This document shows positions 1 through 7,791 of a stretch of 64,000 bases of DNA, one piece after another (positions within the stretch are counted from its first letter, which is position 1; each line of letters begins with the position of its first letter). The position numbers and the translations under genes are program-made. Source of the stretch: Streptomyces sp. SDr-06. GTDB lineage: Bacteria > Actinomycetota > Actinomycetes > Streptomycetales > Streptomycetaceae. The stretch spans positions 62,001 through 126,000 of the forward strand of contig NZ_QOLA01000016.1 of the NCBI RefSeq assembly GCF_003324565.1, in the 5' to 3' direction. The notes beneath the pieces were generated by a model. It was not told the DNA's origin and did not search any database. It saw only the letters and a list, made by a program, of their open reading frames with translations.

Positions 1-765
1 GCCGTCCTGGAGGCCCGCCTCGCCCGCCGCAAGATGACGGTCGTCGACTCCACGAACTGCGAGCTGGCTGTGCGCGCCGACCTGATCGCGACCGCCCGCC
101 GCCACGGCGTGCCGACGGTCGCCCTGGTCGTCCCGACGCCGGTCTCCGTGTGCGTGGAGCGCCAGGAAGGTCGGCCCGCGAACCGGCGCTTGCCCGAGCA
201 GGTCGTCCGTGCGCAGCACGCCGCGACGGTCGACGCGTTCCCCGGCCTGCCCGCCGAAGGGTTCGATCACGTCGTCGTCGCGGAGAACGTCTGCCGCCTT
301 CAGGCGCTGCTCCAGCCGCTGAGCGATGCCCGGTGCGCGGATCTCGGCTGGGACGACAGCGAGGGCCTGGGCGACCTGCTCCTGGTCCGCCGCATCTTCG
401 GCCCCGAGATCCTGCCGATGTGGCGCTGGCGCGACGGCTCGCAGCTCGCCGACGGCGACCGCGTCGCGGAGATCCGGCTCGGAGCGGACTGCATCGTCCT
501 TGCCCAGCGCAACGACGTCGATGGCGAGGGCGACGTCGGCTTCGAGGTCCTGGTGGGCTGCGCGGCGGACGACGAATGCGAAGGCAGGGCGTGGGTCCCG
601 GCCTACAACGTCAGCGACCTTCTGCGCGCGCTGACCGGCGAGCTGATGAACGACCCGGACGTGCACTGCACCATCCACGGCCAGGGCGGCGACGCGGACC
701 AGGACGACGACCCCAAAGGCCGCGCCGACCTCGAAGCGCAAGCCCTGGAGGCGATCGGCGGATGA
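1..765 (+). CDS. Polynucleotide-kinase-like P-loop protein, 5' truncated
   Basis: The frame is open from base 1 and the gene begins outside the window. The visible part starts inside the kinase core: LARRKMTVVDSTN is followed by a stretch with ARRHGVPTVALVV and a CVERQ...RPANRR segment. This matches the second half of AAA/polynucleotide-kinase domains of the Pnkp/T4-Pnk type (strand ending in VVD[AS]TN, then the lid arginines). The Walker A motif must lie upstream. The C-terminal part (about 130 residues, acidic end) is not recognised. The family phosphorylates 5'-OH ends of RNA or DNA; that activity is inferred here. It heads a tightly coupled operon: its stop overlaps the next start (ATGA, 762-765). 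Confidence 0.6.
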   Translation, partial: AVLEARLARRKMTVVDSTNCELAVRADLIATARRHGVPTVALVVPTPVSVCVERQEGRPANRRLPEQVVRAQHAATVDAFPGLPAEGFDHVVVAENVCRLQALLQPLSDARCADLGWDDSEGLGDLLLVRRIFGPEILPMWRWRDGSQLADGDRVAEIRLGADCIVLAQRNDVDGEGDVGFEVLVGCAADDECEGRAWVPAYNVSDLLRALTGELMNDPDVHCTIHGQGGDADQDDDPKGRADLEAQALEAIGG

Positions 766-1028
766 CGACCCAGACCCCCGCGTGCGGCTGGGACCAGGCC
801 GTTTTCCGGTGCGGGCGCTGCGGCACCGAGCACACGGCCACCACCGAGGACGACTACCTCAAAGCCGTCGGCGTCCACGGTGACGCCCACGCCGTGTGGG
901 ACCGGCTCAACCCCATCGAGCGCGACGGCCTCACCTCGATCCTGCGCATCATCCTGGCCGCGCCGGAACTCGCCGCGGAACTCCAGGCCCTCGCCGACCG
1001 GCCACCGGCGGAAGGCGAGGGCCGGTGA
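762..1028 (+). CDS. Small C2H2-like zinc-binding protein (hypothetical)
   Basis: 88-residue protein starting at the ATG that overlaps the previous stop. Near residue 16 a CGRC pair is followed about 20 residues later by HGDAH, a spacing compatible with one Cys2His2 zinc site. The rest (WDRLNPIERDGLTSIL and a Leu/Ala-rich tail) looks helical. I do not recognise the family. It is translationally coupled on both sides (ATGA before, GTGA after), so it is made together with the kinase-like protein and the next mini-protein. Confidence 0.6.
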   Translation: MTTQTPACGWDQAVFRCGRCGTEHTATTEDDYLKAVGVHGDAHAVWDRLNPIERDGLTSILRIILAAPELAAELQALADRPPAEGEGR

Positions 1029-1228
1029 GCCGCGCCGCCGACGGTCCGCACCCGCACCCGCTCACCCCGGCCGACCTCCCGCCCGGGGACGACGACTGGG
1101 TCAGCGGCTGCCCCGACTGCCACCTCCCGATCCAGGGCGGGGCCGACGGCCTCACCGCGCACCGCCGCACCGTCCACACCCACGCCGGGGACTCCCGGCG
1201 CCCCATCACGATCCATCTGGAGTTCTGA
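1025..1228 (+). CDS. C2H2-type zinc-finger mini-protein (hypothetical)
   Basis: 67-residue protein with a GTG start overlapping the upstream TGA (GTGA). It carries a textbook C-x2-C-x13-H-x4-H pattern (CPDC...HRRTVH) at about residues 26-48, so zinc binding is likely. Nothing else is diagnostic. Similar single-finger mini-proteins are common in Streptomyces mobile-element operons but their role is unknown. Start chosen from the overlap and frame; no other start gives a cleaner fit. Confidence 0.6.
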   Translation: MSRAADGPHPHPLTPADLPPGDDDWVSGCPDCHLPIQGGADGLTAHRRTVHTHAGDSRRPITIHLEF

Positions 1229-1333
1229 CCCGCCCTCACCGGCGTGACGGACGCTCCGCGCCGCCCCGGCCCCCACACAACGGAGGCCAGGGCGGTCGCG
1301 GTGGTCCCTCACCACAGAGAGGAGTTGGACGTC

Positions 1334-1609
1334 ATGCGCCGATACGAGGTCGACGTCCCGATACATCACGCAACGGACCAGGAACGGCGAGGCCATCACG
1401 TCTTCACCGGCCGCGCCGCCGGAGAGCGCGCGGCCCTGGCCGCCGCGCACAACGCCTACGACCGAGCCGTGCAGCACGTGTCCGCCGGCCACCCGGCCCC
1501 CGACGACTCCAGCAACGGATGGGCCGCGCACGGCCTTCGCACCGACTGGGTCCTGGACTGGCACAAAGCCACCACGAAGGAGTGGGCCAACCCCAACAAC
1601 CTGATGTGA
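1334..1609 (+). CDS. Hypothetical protein
   Basis: 91-residue protein. The ATG is preceded by GAGAGGAG about 9 bases upstream, which favours it over the earlier in-frame start at 1244. Composition is mixed and polar, ending in a Trp-rich segment (DWVLDWHKATTKEW). There is no signal peptide, membrane segment or motif that I can name. The 1229-1333 spacer before it holds only the ribosome-binding site. It belongs to the rightward operon by spacing and orientation. Confidence 0.55.
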   Translation: MRRYEVDVPIHHATDQERRGHHVFTGRAAGERAALAAAHNAYDRAVQHVSAGHPAPDDSSNGWAAHGLRTDWVLDWHKATTKEWANPNNLM

Positions 1610-1701
1610 ATTCGCCCCGGGACGGCCGTCAACGGCCGGAAAACCAGTCGGCCACCCCGGGTTTCCCCATCCCGTACGAGACAAGAGAGGGAGACCCCAG
1701 T

Positions 1702-2388
1702 ATGGACTCCGCCCTGCGCGTACAGGCCCGATACGGGCAACGCGCTCTGCTCATCACGACCCTCGCGGTCCCGCTCACCGGCTGGACCGTCCACGCCCTG
1801 ACGCTCCACCGGCGCCTGGCCGACGCCCGCAAGGACCCGCTCTCCGGCCTGCCCTGCCGGCCCGAGTTCGTCGCGTACGGCGAGCGGCTCCTGCGCACCC
1901 GCCACCGGGACACCCTGCACGTCCTGATGCTGGACGGGGTCGACTTCAAGGCCGTCAACGACACCTACGGGCACGCCGCGGGTGACTCCGTCATCCAGAC
2001 CATGGGCCACCGCCTCGCCCGCTGGAACGCGAACCGCACAGCGCTCGCGGCCCGGCTGGGCGGTGACGCATTCGCCGTCTGCGCCGCGCTCCCACCATCG
2101 ACTGCCCTCGCGGAGATCACCGAACTGCGTGAGCAGCTGCAACAGCCCCTCCAGCACGAGCAGCACACGCTGCGCCTGGACGTCTCCCTCGGCATCGCCC
2201 GCGCCGCAGACCTGCCCGGCGAGACCATGAGCCGGATCCTGCGCGGCGCGGACACCGCGATGTACAAGGTCAAGAAGCGGGAGGCGACGTTCCCCTACGT
2301 CGCGACGCGGGCCGACGCGTACGTGGAGACCGTCAACGGCCGCCGCGCCGGCCGCCGCGGGACGCACACCCCGGCGCGTGCCGGATGA
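1702..2388 (+). CDS. Membrane-anchored degenerate GGDEF-domain protein
   Basis: 228 residues: one predicted membrane helix (about 13-33), then a GGDEF-type fold. Landmarks are DPLSGLP, the metal/phosphate region DGVDFKAVNDTYGHAAGD, the signature RLGGDAF and the C-terminal ADTAMYKVKKR. The signature reads GGDAF, so the Glu of GGDEF, a metal ligand in active diguanylate cyclases, is Ala. Catalysis is therefore doubtful and a binding or regulatory role is more likely. RBS GAGAGGGAG lies just upstream. Its stop overlaps the ASCH gene start (ATGA, 2385-2388). Confidence 0.75.
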   Translation: MDSALRVQARYGQRALLITTLAVPLTGWTVHALTLHRRLADARKDPLSGLPCRPEFVAYGERLLRTRHRDTLHVLMLDGVDFKAVNDTYGHAAGDSVIQTMGHRLARWNANRTALAARLGGDAFAVCAALPPSTALAEITELREQLQQPLQHEQHTLRLDVSLGIARAADLPGETMSRILRGADTAMYKVKKREATFPYVATRADAYVETVNGRRAGRRGTHTPARAG

Positions 2389-2828
2389 GCGCCGCCGAAC
2401 TCGAGGACGGCGACTGGATCCGCGGCATCACCGTCCGCCAGCCGTGGGCGACCTGCATCCTCGCCGGGAAGAGACCGGAGAACCGGCCCAAGCCCTGGAG
2501 CTGGCGCGGCTGGGTCCTGCTCCACGCCGCGAAGGCGAAACCGGAGTCGGCCGTGCTGCGCGACCCGCTGGTCGTCCGCACGATCCGCGGCCGCGAACTG
2601 CACCTCGGTGCGGTCATCGGCGTCGCACGCCTCACCGACTGCCACCAGGACCCCGACCGCTCCTCGCTCTGTACCCCGTGGGCGCAGCCCGAGGCTTGGC
2701 ACCTGGTGCTCGCCGACGTCCAGGAGCTCGCCCTGCCCATCCCCGTCGGCGGGCAGCTCGGTCCCTGGAAGCCGGCACCGGACCTGCTCTCCCAGGTCCT
2801 CCAGCAGTTGCCCGACCTGCGGCCATGA
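2385..2828 (+). CDS. ASCH-domain protein
   Basis: 147 residues. The N-terminus ITVRQPWATCILAGKRPENR followed by WRGWVLLHAA is the hallmark of ASCH (PUA-like) domains. These bind nucleic acid and in some members cut RNA or modify nucleosides. Residues 70-125 (AVIGVARLTDC...PWAQPEAWHLVL) are the rest of the barrel, so the whole protein is essentially one domain. Coupled to its neighbours by ATGA overlaps at both ends. Substrate unknown. Confidence 0.75.
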   Translation: MSAAELEDGDWIRGITVRQPWATCILAGKRPENRPKPWSWRGWVLLHAAKAKPESAVLRDPLVVRTIRGRELHLGAVIGVARLTDCHQDPDRSSLCTPWAQPEAWHLVLADVQELALPIPVGGQLGPWKPAPDLLSQVLQQLPDLRP

Positions 2829-3103
2829 CCCGCAAGCGAGACAAGAAGCCGCCGTTCGAGCCGGGCTGTGTCCCGGCTCCCGGCGGCCTCCTCGACTGGC
2901 GCGACAGCCAGCACTACGACCACTGGCAGATGCGCCCCTGCGCGCTGTGCGAGCAGCCCACACCGCTGCGCTCCCACTCCGGGGAGCCCGCTCACAAGGT
3001 GTGCGCCGAGTCCTGGATCTCCGAGCACCCCACCGAGGCCCGCCTCGGGAGGTTTGCCTCCGACGTCCAGCCCAAGCGCCAGCGCGACGACAACCACGCC
3101 TGA
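2825..3103 (+). CDS. Small Cys-containing protein (hypothetical)
   Basis: 92 residues, ATG overlapping the ASCH stop. Contains CALC at about residue 39 and a further Cys (HKVCAESW) 19 residues on, possibly part of a zinc site. The C-terminus is basic. No family recognised. After its stop, positions 3104-3311 stay open in another frame (ending AHCELLLIAQHKPRTTGS), with coding-like composition but no usable ATG, GTG or TTG. That tail may be a separate gene with an odd start, or an extension of this protein reached by frameshift. Confidence 0.5.
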   Translation: MTRKRDKKPPFEPGCVPAPGGLLDWRDSQHYDHWQMRPCALCEQPTPLRSHSGEPAHKVCAESWISEHPTEARLGRFASDVQPKRQRDDNHA

Positions 3104-3324
3104 ACTCCCCTCCCCCGCACCTCCACTTGGGGCCCCCGCGCACAGCACCCAGCGCGACGTCGACCACGCCCTCGCCTACCCCGAACCACCCGCCTCCCCG
3201 CTCTGGCACCGCCACGGCGCGAAGGCCCGGCCGCTCACCCGCGAGCAGCAGCGAGCCCACTGCGAGCTCCTGCTGATCGCCCAGCACAAGCCCCGCACCA
3301 CCGGCTCGTAGAGAGGGGCCAGCC

Positions 3325-4155
3325 GTGTTCACTGACTGGCAGGCCGCCCTCGAAGCCGAAGCGCTGCCCCTCAGCCCCAGCCCCATCCAGCAGCTCGCGG
3401 CCGCGGCCCGCGTCACCGCCCGCCGCGCCGACAGCCAGGAGGAGGACCTGGCCCTCCTCCTGGACGTCCTCGGCCTGCCCGGCGACGACGCCACCCTCAC
3501 CGTTCTCCTCCCCCACCTGCCCAGCCCCGAAGGAGCCCCCGACATGCCCGAGCACCAGCAGCCCCTCAAGACCGTCAGCGCCTTCGAGGCGATGGCGCTG
3601 TCCATGTACTACACCGACTCCCCCACCGCTGAGATCACGGCGGCGACCGGCCTGTCCGAGGACGAGATCACCGCCCTTGTCACCGCCCAGGAGCGCCAGT
3701 TCGACACGGACGAAACCGCCGGCACCACCACGCCACAGCCCACCGCCAGTGGATCGGCCGGCGGTTCGGTGGAGCAGCTGCTCGCGTGGGCCGAAGCCCA
3801 CCCGGCCGCCGCGATCCGGAACAAGGCGGCCCGTGTACGCGGCGACCTGGCCGAACTCACCTCACGGCGAGCGGCTGACGACGCGCAGCACCAGGCCGAA
3901 CAACGTGTCGCCCGGCTCAAGTCGGAACTGGAACAGGCACAGGAGACGCTGCGCGCGGTGAAAGCCGGCGCCCGTCCCGCCCTCGCCGCAGCTCCCGTGC
4001 CGGCCGTCCGCAAGCGGAGCAAGGAGCAGTTAGCCGCGATCCGGACGTGGGCCCGCGCCACCGGCCGCCAGGTAGCCGACCGGGGAAACCCCGCCAAGGC
4101 CGTCCTGGACGCCTACGACGCCGCCCACCGCACGAGCCTGGCGGAGGCGAGCTGA
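3325..4155 (+). CDS. Lsr2-type DNA-binding-domain protein with helical N-terminus
   Basis: 276 residues, GTG start behind GAGAGGGG. The C-terminal 45 residues (KEQLAAIRTWARATGRQVADRG...KAVLDAYDAAH) match the DNA-binding domain of Lsr2, the actinobacterial xenogeneic silencer. The minor-groove RGR tripeptide is RGN here. Residues 80-120 look like a small helix-turn-helix (AEITAATGLSEDEITALV). Residues 150-215 are a charged coiled coil (EQRVARLKSELEQAQETLRAV), presumably for oligomerisation. Full Lsr2 is about 110 residues, so this is an extended relative. Likely role: nucleoid or regulatory protein of the mobile element. The next gene starts at its last stop base. Confidence 0.7.
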   Translation: MFTDWQAALEAEALPLSPSPIQQLAAAARVTARRADSQEEDLALLLDVLGLPGDDATLTVLLPHLPSPEGAPDMPEHQQPLKTVSAFEAMALSMYYTDSPTAEITAATGLSEDEITALVTAQERQFDTDETAGTTTPQPTASGSAGGSVEQLLAWAEAHPAAAIRNKAARVRGDLAELTSRRAADDAQHQAEQRVARLKSELEQAQETLRAVKAGARPALAAAPVPAVRKRSKEQLAAIRTWARATGRQVADRGNPAKAVLDAYDAAHRTSLAEAS

Positions 4156-4625
4156 TGGACACCAAGCCCCTCACCGTGGACGGCTTCCTCGACGCCGTCC
4201 CCACCCCCGGCGACGCGCCGTACACCGCCCGCTTCCAGCTGGTCGTCTCCCCCACGGACGACGTCGTGGACGACGTGATCTGGTCCTGCACCACCAGCAA
4301 ACCCGGGATCACGCACGCGCTGCTCACCGAGATCCAGCCCGGCTACCTGCTGCACGTCTCCGGCGTCCTCACCCAGCCCGACAGCGCGGCGGAGACGGCC
4401 CGGCTCACCGTCGATTCCCTGGAGGTTCTGGCCACCGCACCGGCGCGGGCCCTGAAGGAGATGGTCATCGACAGGTACGGCGACTACGTCGTGGTGTTCG
4501 ACGCCGACACCGATGCCGTGCCGGTATTCACGGCCCTCGGGCAGTGGGTCGGCAGGGCGGAGAGTCCCGACGCCATCGGCACGCTGATCGAGATCCACGA
4601 GCGCGTGAACGGCGGTGATGCGTGA
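4155..4625 (+). CDS. Hypothetical protein
   Basis: 156 residues. The ATG overlaps the Lsr2-domain gene stop by one base (TGATG). The sequence alternates strand-like segments (YTARFQLVVS, YLLHVSGVL, DYVVVFDADTDAVPVF) and has no signal peptide or membrane helix. It looks like a small beta-rich soluble domain, perhaps an OB-like fold, but I cannot assign a family. Coupled to the following 60-residue gene by the same TGATG arrangement. Confidence 0.55.
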   Translation: MDTKPLTVDGFLDAVPTPGDAPYTARFQLVVSPTDDVVDDVIWSCTTSKPGITHALLTEIQPGYLLHVSGVLTQPDSAAETARLTVDSLEVLATAPARALKEMVIDRYGDYVVVFDADTDAVPVFTALGQWVGRAESPDAIGTLIEIHERVNGGDA

Positions 4626-4807
4626 TGGCCACGACCACCGCGCAGTCCCGCACGGTCCTGGAGCGATTCCCCGCCGGAGCTCCCCGAGGCTCATGGCCGG
4701 CGGAAGAGTACGCGGCCGCCCAACGTGCACAGGGCACGGACGCCCAGGTCGTGATGGACCTGAACGCCGACCAGTTCCTCGTGGTCACCGACACCACCTG
4801 TCAGTAG
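4625..4807 (+). CDS. Small hypothetical protein
   Basis: 60 residues, ATG overlapping the preceding TGA. A GTG one codon earlier is also possible but the overlap favours the ATG. Polar and Ala-rich, ending DLNADQFLVVTDTTCQ. No motif recognised. It is the last gene before a hairpin at 4817-4856, so it may end the first transcriptional unit of the array. Confidence 0.45.
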   Translation: MATTTAQSRTVLERFPAGAPRGSWPAEEYAAAQRAQGTDAQVVMDLNADQFLVVTDTTCQ

Positions 4808-4816
4808 CACTGCCCC

Positions 4817-4856
4817 GAGCGCCGTGCCCCGACCCGAAGGCCGGGGTGCGGCGCTC
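4817..4856 (+). terminator. Hairpin between array genes (partial terminator or attenuator)
   Basis: GAGCGCCGTGCCCCG pairs with CGGGGTGCGGCGCTC around a 10-base loop, with only two mismatched positions. There is no T-rich tail, so it may attenuate or protect mRNA ends rather than stop transcription completely. Confidence 0.45.
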
Positions 4857-4894
4857 CCCATTTCCCGCCACGTCAGCGCATCGAGAGGACCAGC

Positions 4895-5410
4895 GTGTTA
4901 CCCACCCTCATCGCAGCCACCCTCGCCACCGTCGCCACCTTGCTGGGCGCGATCGTCTCCGGCCGCTTCCAAGAGCGCGCCGCCGAACGAGGCGTCCGTG
5001 CCAGCCACGGCGAGGCAATCCGCCGGGACCGCCTGGAGGCCGTCACCGCCCTCGCCTGCGCCGCCAGCGACCACCGCACGACGATGTGGAGGCGCGGCGA
5101 CGCCGTCCTCAAGGGCGCCAGCACTGACCGGCTCGAAGCTCTGCGCAGTGAGAGCCACATGACCCGCAGCGCGGTCACCCGTCCACTGGTCGCCCTGCGC
5201 GTCCTCATCGAGGACCAGGCCGTGCGCGCCGCCGCCGACCGCATGATCACGCTCACGTACGCGATCCGGGACGCGTACGCCACCACCGAGGACTTGACCG
5301 CCGCCCGCGAGGCCGCGAAGGCCGCACACGACGACTTCGTCAACGCCGCTGCCCGCTACCTGCGCCCGGCGAGCACCCACCCCACCTTCGAGCAGGAGAC
5401 CCCCCGATGA
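4895..5410 (+). CDS. Single-pass membrane protein (hypothetical)
   Basis: 171 residues, GTG start behind GAGAGGAC. Residues 2-22 form one hydrophobic helix (LIAATLATVATLLGAIVSG) that probably serves as signal anchor. The remainder is Ala/Arg-rich helix with no motif. The architecture, an N-terminal membrane helix followed by a charged helical cytoplasmic part, is the same as in the gene at 40295-40840. The two could be distant relatives; an alignment would be needed to say so. Overlaps the next start by ATGA. Confidence 0.55.
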   Translation: MLPTLIAATLATVATLLGAIVSGRFQERAAERGVRASHGEAIRRDRLEAVTALACAASDHRTTMWRRGDAVLKGASTDRLEALRSESHMTRSAVTRPLVALRVLIEDQAVRAAADRMITLTYAIRDAYATTEDLTAAREAAKAAHDDFVNAAARYLRPASTHPTFEQETPR

Positions 5411-6093
5411 TCCGTCGCTTCCGCCGCTGCGGCCACGCCCCCGGCGCCATCTCCCCCGAGGACCAGGTCGTCGTCGACCAGTTCCGCGCGATGCTCACTG
5501 CCCTGCGCAACCCGCAGCCCTGGACGCCCGGCAGTGCCCGGGACATCGCCGTGAGGGTCGGGCCGTTCATCGAGCGCGCACACACCCGACCTGGCGACGA
5601 CCACGGCCCAGACATGATCGCCGTCGCCCTGGTCCATCCCGACACCCCGCACGCCAGCGCCTACCTCCACGGCCGCCAACTCGGCTACACCGGGCGCGGC
5701 TGGCTGCGCTGCGAGACGACGTCGATCCTGGGCTTCTGGCAGCCGGGCTACGCGATGCTCACCCACGCCGCCGCCGGGCTGCCCTTGCCTGACGACATCG
5801 GCGTGGAACCCGCGCACTGCGCCCTCTACATCGAGGCCCGCAAGCGCGACGACAGCCTGGACGGCTTCACCCTGCTGCGCCTCGGTCCGTACACCCAGAC
5901 CCGGCACGCCCAGCAGGACTACGACCGGCTCACCGCCGCGCTGGACGGACGCGAGACCACCCTCGTGCCCGGACACCGCGTCTCCGCGAGGTTCGGACCG
6001 TTCGACGTCAGCGACCACCAGCTGTTCGCCGACCCGTACGAGGCCGACGCCGTGGCGCTCCTGGACGCGGCCGTCGCGGGGGTGAGCGCGTGA
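5407..6093 (+). CDS. Hypothetical protein
   Basis: 228-residue soluble protein, ATG overlapping the previous stop. Strand-rich middle part (DMIAVALVHPDTPHASAYLHG, GWLRCETTSILGFW, HCALYIEARKR) with no motif that I can name. Ends with ADAVALLDAAVAGVSA, and its stop overlaps the GTG of the next gene (GTGA, 6090-6093). Genes of this kind recur in Streptomyces plasmid operons without known function. Confidence 0.55.
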   Translation: MIRRFRRCGHAPGAISPEDQVVVDQFRAMLTALRNPQPWTPGSARDIAVRVGPFIERAHTRPGDDHGPDMIAVALVHPDTPHASAYLHGRQLGYTGRGWLRCETTSILGFWQPGYAMLTHAAAGLPLPDDIGVEPAHCALYIEARKRDDSLDGFTLLRLGPYTQTRHAQQDYDRLTAALDGRETTLVPGHRVSARFGPFDVSDHQLFADPYEADAVALLDAAVAGVSA

Positions 6094-6587
6094 CCGCCCC
6101 GGCCCTGTACGAGATCGAGACCAGCGAGGGCGACGACGGCACCCCGCACCCCGCCGAACAGCTCTGGACGCCTTGCGCCGACGGCGCGGCCGACCACGGG
6201 TTCATCGCCCACCAGGGCCTGTTTGTCGCCGGGATCGACGGCGGGGGCGACGATGATCTGTACCCGGTCGGCTTCCTGGTCCTCGGGCACCAGCGGTGGG
6301 CCGACATCATCGAGGCCGTCGCCGCGTACATGGCCCGGGCCCACGGCTGGCGGAACCTCCACCTCTACCCCGGCGACGACCCGACGGTACTCATCCCTCG
6401 TATCCCGCGCGCCGTGCTCGCGTACGGCGTGTTCTTACAGCACCCGCACCCGACCCACTCCTGCGGCTGCGAGTGGGACGACTGGTGGCGCCTGGTCTGG
6501 GTGCCACCAACCAAACCCGGAGTCATCCCCGTCACCGCCATGCGACACCGGTGCCCCAGCAACCACCGTATGCATCCCCGCCCCTGA
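6090..6587 (+). CDS. Hypothetical protein, last gene of the array
   Basis: 165 residues, GTG start coupled to the previous stop. Notable features are an aromatic, His/Cys-rich C-terminus (HPHPTHSCGCEWDDWWRLVW, then RHRCPSNHRMH), which could hold a metal site, and a central GFLVLGHQRW segment. No family recognised. The strong terminator at 6636-6668 follows 48 bases after the stop. Confidence 0.55.
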   Translation: MTAPALYEIETSEGDDGTPHPAEQLWTPCADGAADHGFIAHQGLFVAGIDGGGDDDLYPVGFLVLGHQRWADIIEAVAAYMARAHGWRNLHLYPGDDPTVLIPRIPRAVLAYGVFLQHPHPTHSCGCEWDDWWRLVWVPPTKPGVIPVTAMRHRCPSNHRMHPRP

Positions 6588-6635
6588 CCACGGCGCACCC
6601 GCGAGCTGGGCAGTCTGATCACACAGGCAGCACTG

Positions 6636-6668
6636 AAGGCCCGTACCTCCACCGGAGGTACGGGCCTT
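6636..6668 (+). terminator. Rho-independent terminator of the first operon
   Basis: AAGGCCCGTACCTCC pairs perfectly over 15 bp with GGAGGTACGGGCCTT around a 3-base loop and is followed by a T-containing tail (CTTGTATTT). It ends the rightward operon. Confidence 0.85.
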
Positions 6669-7018
6669 CTTGTATTTCAGGACCCTTCACGACTGCTGGT
6701 GGCCGCCTACGGCAACACACGGTGTGGTGCTGGGTGTGCCGTTGTCAGTGCCTACGGCTACCGTCGCTGACGCGCGGTCGGCATCCGAGGTGTAGTGCAG
6801 CTGCATCCCTGGTCCTGTCTGGGGGCGGCCTGGTATCCAGCCCGGGACCCAACCGACGGTCAGGCTTCGTTGATGACCAAGAGCGAGACCTGCCAGCGCC
6901 GGCCAAGCGCACCATTCGCAACGCCGCGATGGGCCGCCAAACTCCACCATGAGCACCGCAGAGCCTTCACCAGTCGCTGAAGCTGTTTCCCGTCCCGGAG
7001 CGAAAGGATCAGCTGCAT

Positions 7019-7067
7019 GGGGCCCCGCCGAAGCCTGGGCGCGTGCGCTCGGCTTCGGCGGGGCCCC
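7019..7067. terminator. Perfect 17-bp hairpin between convergent units
   Basis: GGGGCCCCGCCGAAGCC and its exact complement flank a 15-base loop, 9 bases beyond the stop of the leftward immunity gene. It probably terminates that unit. A degenerate copy lies at 19080-19128 beside the remnant of a second toxin tip. The rest of 6669-7018 holds no gene that I can support. Confidence 0.8.
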
Positions 7068-7075
7068 AAGAGAGA

Positions 7076-7780
7076 TCAGTTGTCTCTGACGTTGAGGTTG
7101 TCGTCGACGAGGAACTCGGGGTAATGGAAGACCTGGCCGAGGGCGATCAGAGCCTCGCAGCGCTGTGCGGTGATTTCGACGAAATATGCCTTCATCGCCC
7201 GCAGGAACAGCCGGTATCCGAGATCCGCGCAGGCTTCGCTGACCACCTGCTCCAGCGCCGGCACCAGAGACGGCACGGCGCCCTTCGAGGCCGCTCGTTC
7301 GAGATCACACGCGACGGAGCTGATCTCTCCCAGCACAGCCCCTCGCAGGGTGGCATCGGTGACCGGGCGCGGAGGGGAGGGAGTGAAAGCCGCGTCCATT
7401 CGGCGAACGCTGTCTGTCCATGTCTGTTCGATCCGCCGCAGCCAGTCGCGTCCGGTCAAGCCGTGCTGAGCCGGGTCGAAGTATGCCTGTGTGGCACCGA
7501 GCCAGACGGTGCGGATCACATCGTCTGTCAGCGGGGAAGCCAGCAGTCTCCGTACGTCTTCGCCGATCTGCATGCCGGCTGTGCGGTTGTCTTCGGTAAC
7601 AGCCGTGCTCACGATTCTCAGTTGTATGTCCACCGGTCCGCCCTTAGGTACGAATCGGTCGAAGTCGGCTGCGGACAGCCACATCGGGTACTGGGATTTG
7701 GAGGCCATCCAGCTCAGTCCGATGTCCAGGATGAACTCCTGTGAGCCTTCGGCATCGGTGGTTTCGCTCTGTTCCGCCAT
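7076..7780 (-). CDS. Probable immunity protein for the adjacent toxin
   Basis: 234-residue cytoplasmic protein with no signal peptide or membrane helix; acidic N-terminus, then mixed alpha/beta sequence. I do not recognise the family. The role is inferred from position: it lies 11 bases after the toxin stop, on the same strand and with its own RBS (GGAAGAG), exactly where immunity genes of HINT-type polymorphic toxins sit. It would bind and block the RNase-like toxin tip in the producing cell. Confidence 0.6.
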   Translation of the reverse strand: MAEQSETTDAEGSQEFILDIGLSWMASKSQYPMWLSAADFDRFVPKGGPVDIQLRIVSTAVTEDNRTAGMQIGEDVRRLLASPLTDDVIRTVWLGATQAYFDPAQHGLTGRDWLRRIEQTWTDSVRRMDAAFTPSPPRPVTDATLRGAVLGEISSVACDLERAASKGAVPSLVPALEQVVSEACADLGYRLFLRAMKAYFVEITAQRCEALIALGQVFHYPEFLVDDNLNVRDN

Positions 7781-7791
7781 CGAGCTCTTCC

